Of a DNA stretch of 64,000 nt, positions 21,515-32,209 are shown in pieces. A program made the translations under genes and the position numbers. How positions within the stretch are numbered: position 1 is the stretch's first letter; each line of letters begins with the position of its first letter. The notes below the pieces were generated by a model. That model was given only the letters and a program-made list of their open reading frames with translations, was not told where the DNA came from and did not search any database. The stretch spans positions 88,501 through 152,500 of the forward strand of contig JAOPHQ010002309.1 of NCBI GenBank assembly GCA_030340625.1, written 5' to 3'. This DNA is from Merluccius polli (taxonomy: Eukaryota > Chordata > Actinopteri > Gadiformes > Merlucciidae).

Positions 21515-22992
21515 GTCTTCAAGGTTCAAGGTTTCTTTATTTGTACCATACCGCTACGTAAAATACATCATGACAGACAAGACAACAACAGTACACACAC
21601 CCTAACATATACAATCCTTAAAAGCGCGGTCATTAAAAAGTGCTTCAACATCAATTGTTCAGTATGAACAAGATTGTTCACCTCTGGGCCTTACTGTTCA
21701 GCATTACAATTGCTGTTGGTACAAAGCTATTTCTGTACCATTTTGTCCTTCCCTTAGGGACCCCAAAACGCCGACCAGAGCGAAGGAGCTGGAACTCACC
21801 ATGCAAAGGGTGTGAGCCATCTTTGAGAATACAGGTAGCTTTACGTTGTAACTGTATGTCATAAAGAGAAGACATGGTGAGTTGAGGCTTCCCAATTAGC
21901 CGCCCAGCCCATTTAATGATTTGGTTCAGGGAGTTTTTGTCCTGTAGTGACAGATTACCAAATCAAGACACCAAGGCAAAAGATAACAGTGACTCAATAA
22001 AAGCACGATAAAATAGGGTCAGCATAGTTTTGTCAATGTTAAAACGGACCAGTTTCCGAAGATAGAACAGCCGCTGATGTCCCCTCTTACATACTGCTGC
22101 TGTTCTTGTTAAAAGTCAGTTTGTCATCAATGACAATCCCAAGATTGTAATTGTCCACGCATTCAACAGATTGGCCCGTAATGACTGTGGGATCATGGCT
22201 TGGAGCCTGAGTTCTGAAATCAATAATCATGTCCTTTGTTTTGGATATATTCAGCACCAAGAAAGAAAGATCGCACCACCTGATAAAATCCTCCAAGACT
22301 GGACCATGGCTGGATTCATTATTGTGCAGCAAACTTACAATGACGGTATCGTCTGCAAATTTTAAAATGTGCCTGTTTTCATACACTCTTGCACATGTCT
22401 GTATAAAGGATAAAAAGTAAGGGAGAGAGAACATATCCGTGAGCCAGTAGAGGAACACAGTGACTCAGATAAATGCCATTCACTTTGACCCTCTGTGTTC
22501 TATCTGTTAAAAAATCTAAAATCCAACCCACCAGATTATGGCTAAGCTGGAACTGCTCAACAAGCCTCATGGCTAAAATGTGAGGTTGGATGGAGTTAAA
22601 AGCCGATGAAAAATCAATAAAAGTCAATCTAACGTGGGTTTTGTTCCCCTCCAGATGTTTAAAGGTTTAGCAGGGTAAGTGTGGCATCTTCAACGCCTCT
22701 GTGGGCCCTGTAAGCAAATTGCATGGGGTCAAGTGCATGTGCAGTCCTCCCTAGAAGCTCCGACTTAACAATTTTCTCAAATGATTTCATTAAAAGAGAG
22801 GTGAGGGCGACCGGTCTAAAATCATTCAGCATTTTAGGTTTGCTGACTTTAGGAACAGGGATCATCTCTGCTTGTTTCCACAGCCTGGGCACCTTTTGCT
22901 GACTCAGTGATACATTAAAAATGTGATGAAAGATTGGACTCAGTTGTCTTGCACATGATTTAAGTAAGATTCCACTTATTTTATCAGGTCCT
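21515..22992 (-). pseudogene. CR1/L2/Rex1-like LINE: reverse transcriptase and 3' end
   Basis: Minus-strand RT in several frames. EAPGPDKISGILLKSCARQL is next to the inserted element at 22993, followed by MIPVPKVSKPKMLNDFRPVA, FIDFSSAFNSIQP, YVLSPLLFILYTD and FADDTVIVSLL (about 22327-22359, the catalytic F-A-D-D). Then come CDLSFLVLNISKTKDM and a C-terminal part ending near 21690 (LLRSGRRFGVPKGRTKWYR). The non-coding 3' end reaches about 21515, where TTCAAGGTTCAAGGTT may be the tail. Multiple frame breaks make it dead. The 5' half lies at 29134-30792, beyond the nested insertions. RT family assignment within the Jockey superclade is tentative. Confidence 0.85.
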
Positions 22993-23280
22993 GGGGCCTC
23001 ATGTACGAAGGTTGCGTACACACAAAAACGTGGCGTACGCAAAATGTATGAAACGTGAAATGACCGTGGAAATGTGCGGTGCCTCACGTCAACTTCATGG
23101 CTGGCGTACGCACGTTTCTACAGCTATTGTTCCTTGGGCAACACTTATAGGTGACGCTGGGAAACTGTTAATAATGTCAACAACAATTAGTCATCAGAGT
23201 GATGTGCACGTCAGAGACACACTTATGAACAATTAACACACCGACCATGTTTGCAATTATACAGGTGGATATAAACGCAT

Positions 23281-23462
23281 GCGCAATGTGATGAAGAAAA
23301 TGGTATTACCGATGGCAGCGTTAGCGTTGTTAGAGGACCTTGCAAATGGTGCAATCCGACGTGAGCGAGTATTTAGGGAGCGCGAGGATTTACTTGCAAA
23401 CGATGACAATTGGCTCATCAGCCAATTTCGAATGTGCGACAAAATATGCGGGAGTTATTAGC
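23281..23462 (+). pseudogene. Harbinger-type transposase N-terminus, element A
   Basis: Reads MAALALLEDLANGAIRRERV, FREREDLLANDDNWLISQFR, then stops at TAG (23460-23462). The pattern of a leucine-rich start, RERVFREREDLL and an N-D-(N/E)-W-L-I-S-(R/Q)-(F/Y)-R block fits the N-terminus of HARBI1-like transposases. The catalytic part is missing, so most of the gene has been deleted. The Myb-like gene follows in convergent orientation only 15 bp away. Confidence 0.6.
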
Positions 23463-23476
23463 GTTACGGAATTTGC

Positions 23477-23785
23477 TCAAAAACAGCACCACCTAGTGGT
23501 CTTCCAAGTGTGCCGCATGAAAGTGACGCATAGTAAGCGGTGGGCAGAAACCCTCCGCTTCACCTCCACCTTCAGATCCGACCACTTCTTTTTCACCTGT
23601 GTGTGTGCGCTGCTCGGACCCCACGGCATGTATCGCCTCACACACACACTCCCACTCATTTCTTTTCTCTTCATATTGATCCCTGCTGACAGGGGACCAG
23701 AGAGAATCTCCCTCCGCGGCTCCACATCATTCACCACAATCTCCAACTCGGACTCTGTGAAATGTCTTTTCTTTCCTTTGTTCAT
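23477..23785 (-). pseudogene. Myb/SANT-like accessory protein, element A
   Basis: From ATG at 23783-23785: KKRHFTESELEIVVNDVEPR, SGPLSAGINMKRKEMS, then TQVKKKWSDLKVEVKRRVSA. The (R/N)FTExELE start, K(R/K)KxM(S/E)W and a KKKWSDLKxxxKRR end are those of Myb_DNA-bind_5-type proteins that accompany Harbinger transposases and help bind element ends. The middle (about 23600-23660) is out of frame or altered, and the C-terminal part after RRVSAHR is lost or degraded. Element B lies directly upstream of the start codon, so any promoter is separated. Confidence 0.65.
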
Positions 23786-24065
23786 GCTTGTGTTACACCC
23801 ATAGGGCCCTATTTTGCCGGTCTGAAACGCAAGTATGAAACGCAAAGCGCAAGTGGCTTTGTGGGCGGATCTTGGGCGCTGTTGCTATTATGCCGGCGGG
23901 ATAAATGACGCTTGCGCCCAGCGCAAATCTAAAATGGGTTGGTCTGAATTAGCTACATTAGTCATAGGTGTGGTTTGGGCGTAACGTTCAATAAACCAAT
24001 CAGAGCGTCGGCTCACATTCCCTTTAAATGCAGGTGCGCTTGTTCCAGGGCGGATTGCTATTATC

Positions 24066-25039
24066 ATGGCGGATTTGCCAGGCGCACGTCAGGAGCGGTT
24101 TAATGCTGAGGAGACCAACGTTCTCGTCAGGGCCGTAAAAGACAGACAAGTGGCATTGTATGGGGATGGGAGAAACCCACCCAAATTAGCTGTAGTTAAA
24201 CAGGCGTGGGAGGAAATAGCCACAATAGTTTCTACGGCTGGCATCCCCAGGACATCGCACCAGTGCGCTACAATGATGTCAGAAGACGGGGGAAGTCCAA
24301 GCTTGCTGACAACAATCGGACACGCCGTTTAACTGGAGGTGGATCTGCCTCCACTCAGGACCTGACTCCAGCAGAGGATATTGCTGCGTCCACCCTCACC
24401 GCTGAAAGCGTTGAGGGATTTGGGGGAAATCGGCACCCAACCTGTCCAACCTCAAGGTACACTTACAAATCAAGGTCACATACACAGATTTCTCATGAAA
24501 ATATTTTTATTCATTCTCGACATGAAATAAATGTAACACAGCCATACAATAAATCAAAACCATGTAACGCAGCTTCGCAGGAAGACGACCCTGGCCTCGG
24601 GAGCAGTGCGCACGGGCCGAGCAGTGCGCAAGGGCCAGCTGAGGAGGGAGCAGCGCAAACACTAAGGGGCAGAGGATACAGACGCACTACACGCCGTGGC
24701 AGCATCGTCAGACCGGAGGACCACCCGTTCCTACAGCTCCAGCAAACCGGCTTTGACATGCTGGAGCGGGAGCTGTCCCAGATGCGGCGTATTAATGGCC
24801 GTCTTGACCGGGTGGCGATGTTGCTGCGGCCTCTCAGGCGCATCTCCTCAAGTCTGGAGAGGATTGCTGCAGCCATGGAGAGAGGGCCTCCAAACGCACC
24901 ACCTCCTCCTGTTGTGCCCCTTCCTCCTCCCCCCACTCCATCTCCGTCCACCCGCTCCAGGGGCACATCGCGCATTGCCACTGGACCCAGGCGTGTCCAA
25001 TCCCGCCGTAGTGCGCGCATGAGAGGGAAAAATAATTAG
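24066..25039 (+). pseudogene. Myb-like DNA-binding protein of Harbinger B
   Basis: From ATG at 24066: ARQERFNAEETNVLVRAVKD and KLAVVKQAWEEIATIVSTAG, then a one-base-type frameshift near 24265 to RYNDVRRRGKSKLADNNRTR, completing a Myb/SANT-like trihelix. An intron is plausible from GGTACACTTAC (about 24456) to the AG near 24571-24580. The C-terminal part has a helical segment (LQLQQTGFDMLERELSQMRR, RRISSSLERIAAAMERG), a proline-rich stretch and a basic end RRSARMRGKNN before TAG at 25037-25039. Such proteins guide the partner transposase to the nucleus and the element ends. The gene is damaged only by the shift. Confidence 0.75.
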
Positions 25040-25322
25040 TTCTGTTTAAATCTTTTCAACTTTTCTTTTTCCGTACAAAAAATGTACATAAATAAATGTC
25101 ACAAAGACATAGCCTACTTTCCGATGTTTTGGCCTCACTCACTGAATCACGAGGTTATGAATGCATGGTGATATATTAGCAATGTAGTCTAACATTAGAC
25201 CGAGATTACTTTGCTTACCTCACTGACGCAGCTCTTCTGTCAAATAAGCTCTCCTCTCCCGTGCTGCTGCTGGGGTATTTATGTTAAATGGCATCGGTAC
25301 ATGCAGTTCTACATCACGTCTC

Positions 25323-26645
25323 CAGGGTGTATACAGAAATTCTTAAGTTGAATTACTACCTTTTACTACCTTTTTTTACTACCTTCACAATATTTTTTAC
25401 TACCAGCAGGACTTCAAGCTGCAACTGTAGCAGCGTAAAGTGTGAAGTAAAGTGACGAGTAAAGTAATGAAATATCTTTCAACCAAATTTCTAAGTCGTT
25501 CAATTGGGGCCTTGAAAAAAGAGGAAGAAACTAGATAATAATAAAGTGCAACTTTACACTGTAATAACAACATTTAATGAGGTAATTATACTTCACTGGA
25601 CACAACAACTGGCCAACACAGAGAGAGAGAGACACCTGACACAACCATCCTCCAAAAAACGAATATTAATATCCATCTGTTTTTTTTTTTGAGGATTGGC
25701 TGAGGCTCTCGCGCAATAGTAACACACCGCGGACCTACGGCCGGCGGGAGGGGGGGGGGGGGGGCGCAATAGTAACACACCGCGGACCTACGGCCGGCGG
25801 GAGGGGGGGGGGGTGCGCGTAATAGTAACACACCGCGGACCTACGGCCGACGGGGGGGGGGGGGGGCGCGCGCGATTGTAACACTCCGGCCGACGGGGGG
25901 GGGGGGGGGGGGGGTGCACGCAATAGTAACACACCGCGGACCTACGACCGACGGGGGGGGCGCGGTGTGTTACTATTGCGCTCTCAAAAAGGAGGACAAA
26001 TACGCGTCCGGCTCTTTAAAGACTTTCCGCTCGCGCTGTCGGCTGGCCGCGCGGCTTCACCTTGCGCTCCCCGTGTGAAGTGACGGGCGGAGGAGCGCCA
26101 TTCAGATTTTTCAACTCAAAAAGATGTAAACAGTTCTCAACTCTTCCAACGGCTCCCACGAGCGCGCGCATGCGTTCGAAGAGCACGGAAGCGTCAGTTA
26201 CACGGGAGTGCGCCCGCTTGTCGTGCCGCCTGACAGAATGCTGCGTCTTCTCTCTGCCCGCTCGCCTCTCCCCCCCCCCTAAAAAACATTTCTCAACGGA
26301 TCTCCACGAATCACACAAGTGGTACATTTTGTCTTCAAAAAGGTGACTAGTTTGCATGCCTGCGGGTACCAAGTTTGAGTCAGCGCGCGCGAGAGGTTCG
26401 TCGCGCGCGCGAGTCCTACTCGCAACATAAAAATAAATCCACTTAAGTTTTAGTAATTTGAGGAGATAGGCCTGCACGTAAATTACACAAATTGAAAAAC
26501 TCATAGGCCAAGTTCGATGGGGGTTCGAAAATGTACTACCTCGTCAGATGACGTTTATTACTTTTTAATACTTTTTACTGGCCTTAATTTGGGCTAATTT
26601 CATTTACTACCTTTCACTACCTTTTACAACCCCGCGGACACCCTG
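25323..26645. mobile_element. Non-autonomous hAT-like element, ends CAGGGTGT, with poly-G array
   Basis: Ends CAGGGTGT (25323) and ACACCCTG (26645) bound 1323 bp. The 5-bp GTCTC is duplicated at 25318-25322 and 26646-26650. A 5-bp target would fit the hAT5 group better than classic 8-bp hAT, but this is inference. Near both ends lie repeats of TACTACCTTT. The array of core plus poly-G occupies about 25711-25965. Downstream the shared text GCGCTCTCAAAAAGGA and ACAAATACGCGTCCGGCT also occurs in the hAT at 42939. No transposase is seen. It separates the Harbinger B transposase from its last codons. Confidence 0.8.
25711..25965. repeat. Tandem core plus poly-G array
   Basis: Five units of GCGCAATAGTAACACACC + GCGGACCTACGGCCG followed by G runs of 8-18, with one unit in the variant GCGCGATTGTAACACTCCGG. 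The array ends in an inverted copy, GCGCGGTGTGTTACTATTGC (25961-25980). Confidence 0.9.
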
Positions 26646-27609
26646 GTCTCCTTAAGTCCTGTAATATTTCCTCATTTATGTCATCAACACATCCACGATT
26701 CATGGAAATGTTGTGTAAAACACAACATGCCACAAAGAATGCTGCGACATTTTGAGGACTGTACTGTAAAGTGCCTCCTGATTTATCCAAACACCTGAAG
26801 CGCATTTTCAGTATGCCGAATGTTCTTTCTATTACACCCCGTGTTTCTGTATGTTTTCGATTATAAAACATTTCACGCGCTGTTGCTGGCATAATAAAAG
26901 GTGTCATCAGCCATGTATTTAACGGATAGCCATTGTCCCCTAACAGCCACCCATCCACGGGGAGATTCCCCTCGAAGATGGCAGGAATGGCAGAGTTTGC
27001 CAGTATGAATGAGTCATGGCTTGAGCCAGGGTAATTTGCAAAGACATGAGTGATTTTACAAGCAGCATCGCAAATTACCTGGATATTGATCGAATGGGTT
27101 CCCTTGCGGTTGATATAGATAAGTGCGTTTTCTGATGGGGCACGTAGCTGCACATGGGTGCAGTCTATAGCACCAAGGACACCAGGGAACCCACACTTCG
27201 CCCAAAACGCCTGCTTCGTTCTTTCCTGGCTGTCAGGTGTGACGGGGAATTGGATGTATTGCCCAGCATGTCGGACTAGACCTGATGTAACTGCATGTAT
27301 AGCCGAACTTATGGCAGGTTGCGAAATGCCTCCAATGGTGCTAAGGGGGTGCTGGAACGACCCAGACACATAGAAATACAGCGCCGCTGTAACTTTCACT
27401 GCAACGGGGAGGGCATAGGGACAGGGTGCATCAGTCCCCAGCTCATCTGCCAGGAGATGGCAAACATCTGTCACAGCCTGACGGCTCAGGCGTAGCTTTA
27501 GCCTACATTCCTCCTCACTGAGGGAGAGATAGGTCTGTCTGGGCCGGTAGACCCTCTCCCTCCAGCGTCTAATCCGTTGTCCTAAAACGTACTCCATCTC
27601 ACTGTGCAA
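26646..27609 (-). CDS. HARBI1-like DDE transposase of Harbinger B (C-terminus displaced)
   Basis: From ATG at 27607-27609 (a second in-frame ATG lies three codons on) the frame is open for over 320 codons. Order: basic N-terminus (RIRRWRERVYRPRQTYLSLS), helix-turn-helix part (LKLRLSRQAVTDVCHLLADE, GGISQPAISSAIHAV), then the DDE core with GVLGAIDCTHVQL, YPGSSHDSFILAN, WLLGDNGYPLN and GVIERTFGILKMRFRCLD, carrying the expected D, D and E. It ends LHNISMNRG...EEILQDLRR, where the hAT at 25323-26645 begins. The missing tail is still present beyond that hAT, at about 25220-25317. Family role: cutting and joining element ends at TWA-like targets with a Myb-like partner. Apart from the tail I see no lesion. 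Confidence 0.9.
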
Positions 27610-27976
27610 TAGAAAAAAATATGAGCAAGCGCAACTTAACTGGTTGAACAGTAAGGTTTTTAATGAACTTACATGATGGTTACGGTGATTTGGCAGTCGT
27701 CAGAATTTTGTTTCCTGGTTCTTGACGGACAACCCACTTTGTCAAGTGTCCTTAAATACCTATGCGTCTTGCGACTGTTGGTCAAACAGGTTAATTTGAT
27801 CCGTCATTACTATTAGCCTGAATATTTTGGGTAACTGTGTACGCTAGATTTATGCCTATTTTTCACATATGTGGTAATATTTTTGCTTGTATGTATGGTT
27901 TGCAAAAATGAGAACTGCTTCCTTTTAGATGAGAGAAGCAAAGTGTATGCACGTTGTACACACACTACACTATGGC

Positions 27977-28200
27977 CAGGGACGGGTGGCCATCGGGAGT
28001 TTCGGGAGATTTCCCCAACGGCCGGACGATTTCAGGCCGAGCCGGCCGGCCGTAATTATTTTTTTATTTTATTTTGTATTTTTTATTTTGTGTATTATTA
28101 TTTTTGCGCCGGTCCAGATTTTTGGACCGGCGCACCCCCCACCCCGTCAACAATCGCGCCCCCCCCCCCCCCCCCGTCAACAATCGCGCATCCCCCCCTG
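27977..28200. mobile_element. Small hAT-type element with poly-C cassette
   Basis: 224 bp from CAGGGACGGG to CCCCCCCTG. Flanks ACTATGGC (27969-27976) and ATTATGGC (28201-28208) match at 7 of 8 bases. The right third is CCCCGTCAACAATCGCGCC + poly-C, the complement of the GCGCGATTGTTGACGGGG form of the cassette. No coding capacity is seen. It lies inside Harbinger B upstream of the transposase. Confidence 0.7.
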
Positions 28201-28687
28201 ATTATGGCCAAGCATGCGCCCTTAAAATAGCATCTGAATAAGCGCCACTGACTTTAGACTCGGTTTTTCCTGGTCTGTGGCGCAATTGTTTTGTGAAACT
28301 GCAGAATAGCACCAGGGAACGTTTGCGCCGGGACACGCCTCCTGTTTTCGCTGAACCGCCCCCGGAGCGCAAACTCATTCCCCAAGTGAAGGACTTGCGC
28401 CTTGCGAGGGAAAATTCCAATGTGCGTCGGGTGCAAAATAGGAATTGCACAAGCGCCAGTGCACAAAGTCAATTGCGCTGAGTGCATGATAGGGCCCATA
28501 GAGTGCAAGCTGACTCAAGGGTTGGCATATTTTAGAAAAGATGTTATTCTGAAAGAATAAATTAAACAAAAAGACAAGTGAGTTGGCTGGTTTTCAGTGG
28601 CTTTACTGGTCCCGGTTAACTGCCAACTGAAGAACGCAGCGCAGCCCACAGTTTATATAGCCGCGGGTGGTCTTGTGCCTTTAATAC

Positions 28688-28742
28688 TTAATAATAATAA
28701 TCATCATCATCATAATAATAATAATAATACCGGTAATAATAA
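28688..28742. repeat. (AAT/ATC)n microsatellite
   Basis: Trinucleotide tract of AAT and ATC units inside the right arm of element A. Confidence 0.9.
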
Positions 28743-29133
28743 TGCTTAACATTGAATGGGGTGTGTCTGTAAAAATGCCAAATAAAGTGCATAATATAAA
28801 ATAACACATTTAAGTAAGTGGCAATCATATATAAATATCCTCTGTGCCACACTTGCTTGTTTTATCTGATCGAATAGAGGTGAATCTCAGGTCCAGGGCC
28901 TATTTACATAGATTTGCATATTTAAATGGGGGCGTGGACAGGGAGGAGTTTGCCACCTCTGCATTTGCGCTCAGTTCCACGTTGGCCGGGACGTACAAAA
29001 GAAACATGCTCGGATCCATGCGTACGCACACTTTGATACATCTGAATGTATTTGCGCGTACGACATTTTCAGGGTTTTGGCGTACGCCAAGTTTCAGTAG
29101 GAAATCCACGCAAGTCTTCGTACATGAGGCCCC

Positions 29134-30792
29134 AGGGCTTTTATTTGTTTTGAGAGAGAAGACACTTTTCCACTTTTCTTTGTTCTAGTACTAAGTGTTG
29201 GTCATCTTTAAGAGTATCTCTCAAACTCTTAACTTCCTCACTGAAGTCAAACTGGTCAAATCGTAAATAAAATGTATTGAGAGCACTGGCTAGATCCCAA
29301 TTTGACCCGAAACCATCAATAGTGATGCAGGTGCCCTTTGTCTGTTTTATGCCTGCCATTGTCTTCATACCAGACTAGGCAGCGGAAAGGTTCTTATTTG
29401 CTAGTTTACTCTCTACTTTAGTTTTGTATTTCTGTGTAGCCCATGAAACTTCATTTCTCAGCTCTCTATTAGCTACTTGAAGTTCAGAAGGTCTCCCACA
29501 ATTCAAGGCCAGCTTCTTCTGCTGTAGATGAACCCTGACTTCCTTGGACATCCAGGGTTTGTTATCGGGGTACACCTTGATCTTTTTGGTGGGAATGATC
29601 ATATTCTCACAGAAAGTCATAAGAACAAATCACATCAGTGAGTTCATCAATGTCTGTGCAGGAGTCTTTAAACATCTCCCAATCGGTGCAGTCAAAACAC
29701 CCTTGGAGACAAGCAGTCGATTCGTCAGACCAAATTTTGACCTCTTTGGTCTGTATTTTTTCACTTTTTAGTACAGTTTTATATGCAGGGAGAAGGAGCA
29801 CACACTTGTGGTCAGCAATACCTAATGGAGGCAGCCAAATTGATTTATAAGCTCCCTTTACTGTACCATAGCAGAGGTCCAATGTCTTGACCTTCCTAGT
29901 TGTGCAAGTAACAAATTGATAAAAGTTGATTAAAATCTCCCAATATGAAATGTGGTGCTTCAGGTGACATTGACTGTAGTTTCTGCACTACCTCAAAAAC
30001 TTTGCTTGTTGCAAAAGACGGATCTGCTTTGGGGGGAATATACACAGTTGTAATGAATATCTGGGGGAATTCACGAGGCAGGTAGAATGGGCGGAGCGAC
30101 ACTGACAGGAGTTCCACATCAGGCGAACAGAGGCTTTCCCTCACTGTCACAGAGCTGCAGTAGCGCTTGTTGATGTACATGCACACACCCCTCCCCGAGA
30201 TTACCCTGTGATGTCCGCATTCTGATCCTGGCGGAATGGGACTCCAAATCCATCAATAGAGAGATCAGTATCCGAGTCCTGCTCTGTAAACCAGGACTCC
30301 GTATAGGCCATGACGCAGCAGTCCCTGTAGTCGTGGAGGAAACAAACGTTTCCTTGAAGCTCATCCAGTTTATTCCGCAAAGCCTGTGTGTTCCCCAGGA
30401 TCAGGGAGGGCAGGGGAAGATGAGTAAGCTTCCGCTTCCTTTAGGCGCAGCCTGACCCCTCTCCTTTTACCCCGCTTCCGTACTTTAGTTCCCCTCTTGT
30501 AATTGCTGCCAAGATTCACATTGACATCTCGTCGGATCTCATCTGGTAACTCTGTCAGATGAAAGTCTGAAGTTGACTCAGCGATTCGGATCCATGTGGT
30601 CCACTGCAGCAGAAAATCCCGAGTATATTGTATCCTTGGACAAGGAAGTGCAACCCCTCCGAACCCCAGCGACAGGTTGCTCAAAGTCCACAATGCAACG
30701 ACGATAAACAGATCCATCCCAGCAGATGAATAGGAAAAATGCCTAGAAGCACTTGCGCATGACGATCGAAGCATAGAAACATAAGAAACCAT
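29134..30792 (-). pseudogene. CR1/L2/Rex1-like LINE: N-terminus, endonuclease and linker
   Basis: This is the 5' half of the LINE whose RT lies at 21515-22992. From 30792 down: a start region with a hydrophobic stretch (MDLFIVVALWTLSNLSLG), a basic RKRGKRRGVRLRLKE block, then an apurinic-type endonuclease (SRG.GVCMYINKRYCSS, VTVRESLCSPDVELLSV, IFITTVYIPPKADPSFA, PHFILGDFN), and the linker with LDLCYGTVKGAYKS-like text, WLPPLGIADHKCVLLLPAYK, VYPDNKPWMSKEVRVHLQQK and KQTKGTCITIDGFGSNWDLA. Several frameshifts separate the blocks. The endonuclease would nick target DNA for target-primed reverse transcription. The copy is dead and split by element A. Confidence 0.85.
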
Positions 30793-30938
30793 TCATAAGA
30801 TCACTTACAACATAAAACATAGGACGCCGAAACAACCCTCTGCCGGTCGCAGTGTGCGCATGCCCCCATAAAGTCTTGGCCCCCTTAACACAACAAAGTA
30901 CACAAAAGACTTCCTGCCATCAACATTATAAAAACATG

Positions 30939-31259
30939 TGTGGCGGGGTAGTCCGGCCACACGCCACCTAAGTGGCTTTCCTTGGGGCCCTCCGACACAG
31001 GACACGGGTAGATGGTGTTCAAAGGTGTTTATTGGAGTTGACAGGCCAGATGGTATTCGCCGAGCTGCTGGTACTACATGTCATGACGGTGCTCCTCCTG
31101 GAGTGTGTGTGTTGATGGCTGGTTTATCCTGGGTGCCATGATTGCTCATGCACCACAGGTGTGCAGCCCCACCCAGCCAGAGTCCAATCAGTGTGACTCA
31201 GGCCAGGTGAGGCTGTAAACCAGCCATCAACAACACACACTCCACATAAACCCTCCACA
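30939..31259 (-). mobile_element. Solo LTR, Gypsy-type
   Basis: 321 bp from TGTGGCGGGGTAG to CCCTCCACA, with ACATG duplicated exactly at 30934-30938 and 31260-31264. TTTATT near 31027 suggests minus orientation. There is no internal sequence. Its ends resemble those of the solo LTR at 17406 (TGTGGCG...CTCCACA), suggesting related families. Confidence 0.85.
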
Positions 31260-31264
31260 ACATG

Positions 31265-31600
31265 TTTAGAGAATAACAATGGCTTTTTGTACGAGTTAAA
31301 GGATGACTATGACATTGTCCACCAAACTGCACTAAGCTGGTATATTTAGGTCCAAAAACATACTCCACAGCAGTAAACAATTTTGTACATCTGCATATTG
31401 GTCCTTCAAGTCCATTAACAGTAAACACGTTAGTCTGGTGATGACTTTCTTGATAAAACAGAAAATGAAAATCATGAAAATAAAAAAATTATCCTGAGCT
31501 CATAATAAACCTCCTGAGCTAATTACTACATATTCCCATTATGTGACCTGTCTCACATTCACACTCTGTCTAAAGCTAGACAGCCGGCACTGATAAGGCT
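31265..31600. other. Intergenic, no feature recognised
   Basis: AT-rich sequence between two solo LTRs; nothing identified. Confidence 0.5.
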
Positions 31601-31605
31601 GCAGC

Positions 31606-32158
31606 TGTTACGACTTGCAGATAAGGACCCAGGTGCAGACCAGATGCAATTGGCAAAAATATTTATTCATTTTCTTCAGGATTCAAACAAAGGGCAGACA
31701 GAGTCAAACTTAAACTTAAGAGTAAAAAATGTAACGCACAAAAGATCCAGGCAAAGTTCCAACAGAAAAAATCAGAAAAAAATCAGAAAAACAGAAAATC
31801 ACAAGGCAGATAATCCAATGTATACTGGCAGAGCAGAAACAGGCAGAGCAAAAAACAGGCAGAGTATCTCACCAAACTTTCTGGTACAATCTGACAAAGA
31901 CTAACTGGTGGGCTGAACTTAAATATCAGAGGGAAAACAAATCATTGGCGGAGAGAAAATAAGGGACAGGGAAAACTCAATCAGGACAACGAGCAGGCTA
32001 ATGATCAGGTGTGGCAAACAGAGTCAGGTGTGGGCAGGGAGTGGCACAAGGCAGGTGAGGGTGGGGTTCAGGACAAAAACAAAAGCACATGGCAATGCAA
32101 ACAAAAACATTCAATTCCACAAAAGACCAGCAGGGCGGGTCCATACAGAATACTAACA
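31606..32158 (-). mobile_element. Solo LTR, 553 bp
   Basis: Starts TGTTACGACTTGCAG and ends ATACTAACA, with GCAGC duplicated exactly at 31601-31605 and 32159-32163. TTTATT at about 31660 again suggests minus orientation. The start is of a type common in fish LTR elements. There is no internal sequence. It lies beside the HECT-like pseudogene and separates its 3' part from what follows. Confidence 0.85.
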
Positions 32159-32209
32159 GCAGCCGGGCAAAAAGTAAACAAAGTAAGGGAAAAGTGTGTA
32201 CTGTACATG

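Larger units (their letters stand above)
23804..28497. mobile_element. PIF/Harbinger element B (ends GGGCCCTAT), nearly complete
   Basis: Inverted ends GGGCCCTATTTTGC at 23804 and GATAGGGCCC ending at 28497 are flanked by ATA (23801-23803 and 28498-28500), in keeping with 3-bp Harbinger targets. It has a Myb-like gene (plus, 24066-25039) and a DDE transposase (minus, 26646-27609) in convergent orientation. Two younger hAT-type insertions lie inside: 25323-26645, which cuts off the transposase tail, and 27977-28200. Subterminal sequence is rich in GCGCAAG-like motifs at both ends. It is inserted in element A. Confidence 0.85.
22993..29133. mobile_element. Harbinger-like element A (ends GGGGCCTCATGTACGAAG)
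   Basis: Inverted ends GGGGCCTCATGTACGAAG at 22993 and CTTCGTACATGAGGCCCC ending at 29133 flank a composite of about 6.1 kb; without the inner elements it would be about 1.4 kb. It interrupts the LINE RT. It encodes a transposase N-terminus (23281-23462, plus) and a Myb/SANT-like protein (23477-23785, minus), a gene pair typical of PIF/Harbinger elements. I could not define a clean target duplication. Element B is inserted just beyond the start of the Myb-like gene. Confidence 0.75.

Noticed and set aside
22993..29133. A clean 3-bp target duplication for element A
   Set aside because: The bases next to the ends (CCT and AGG) are not direct repeats, so I could not confirm one.
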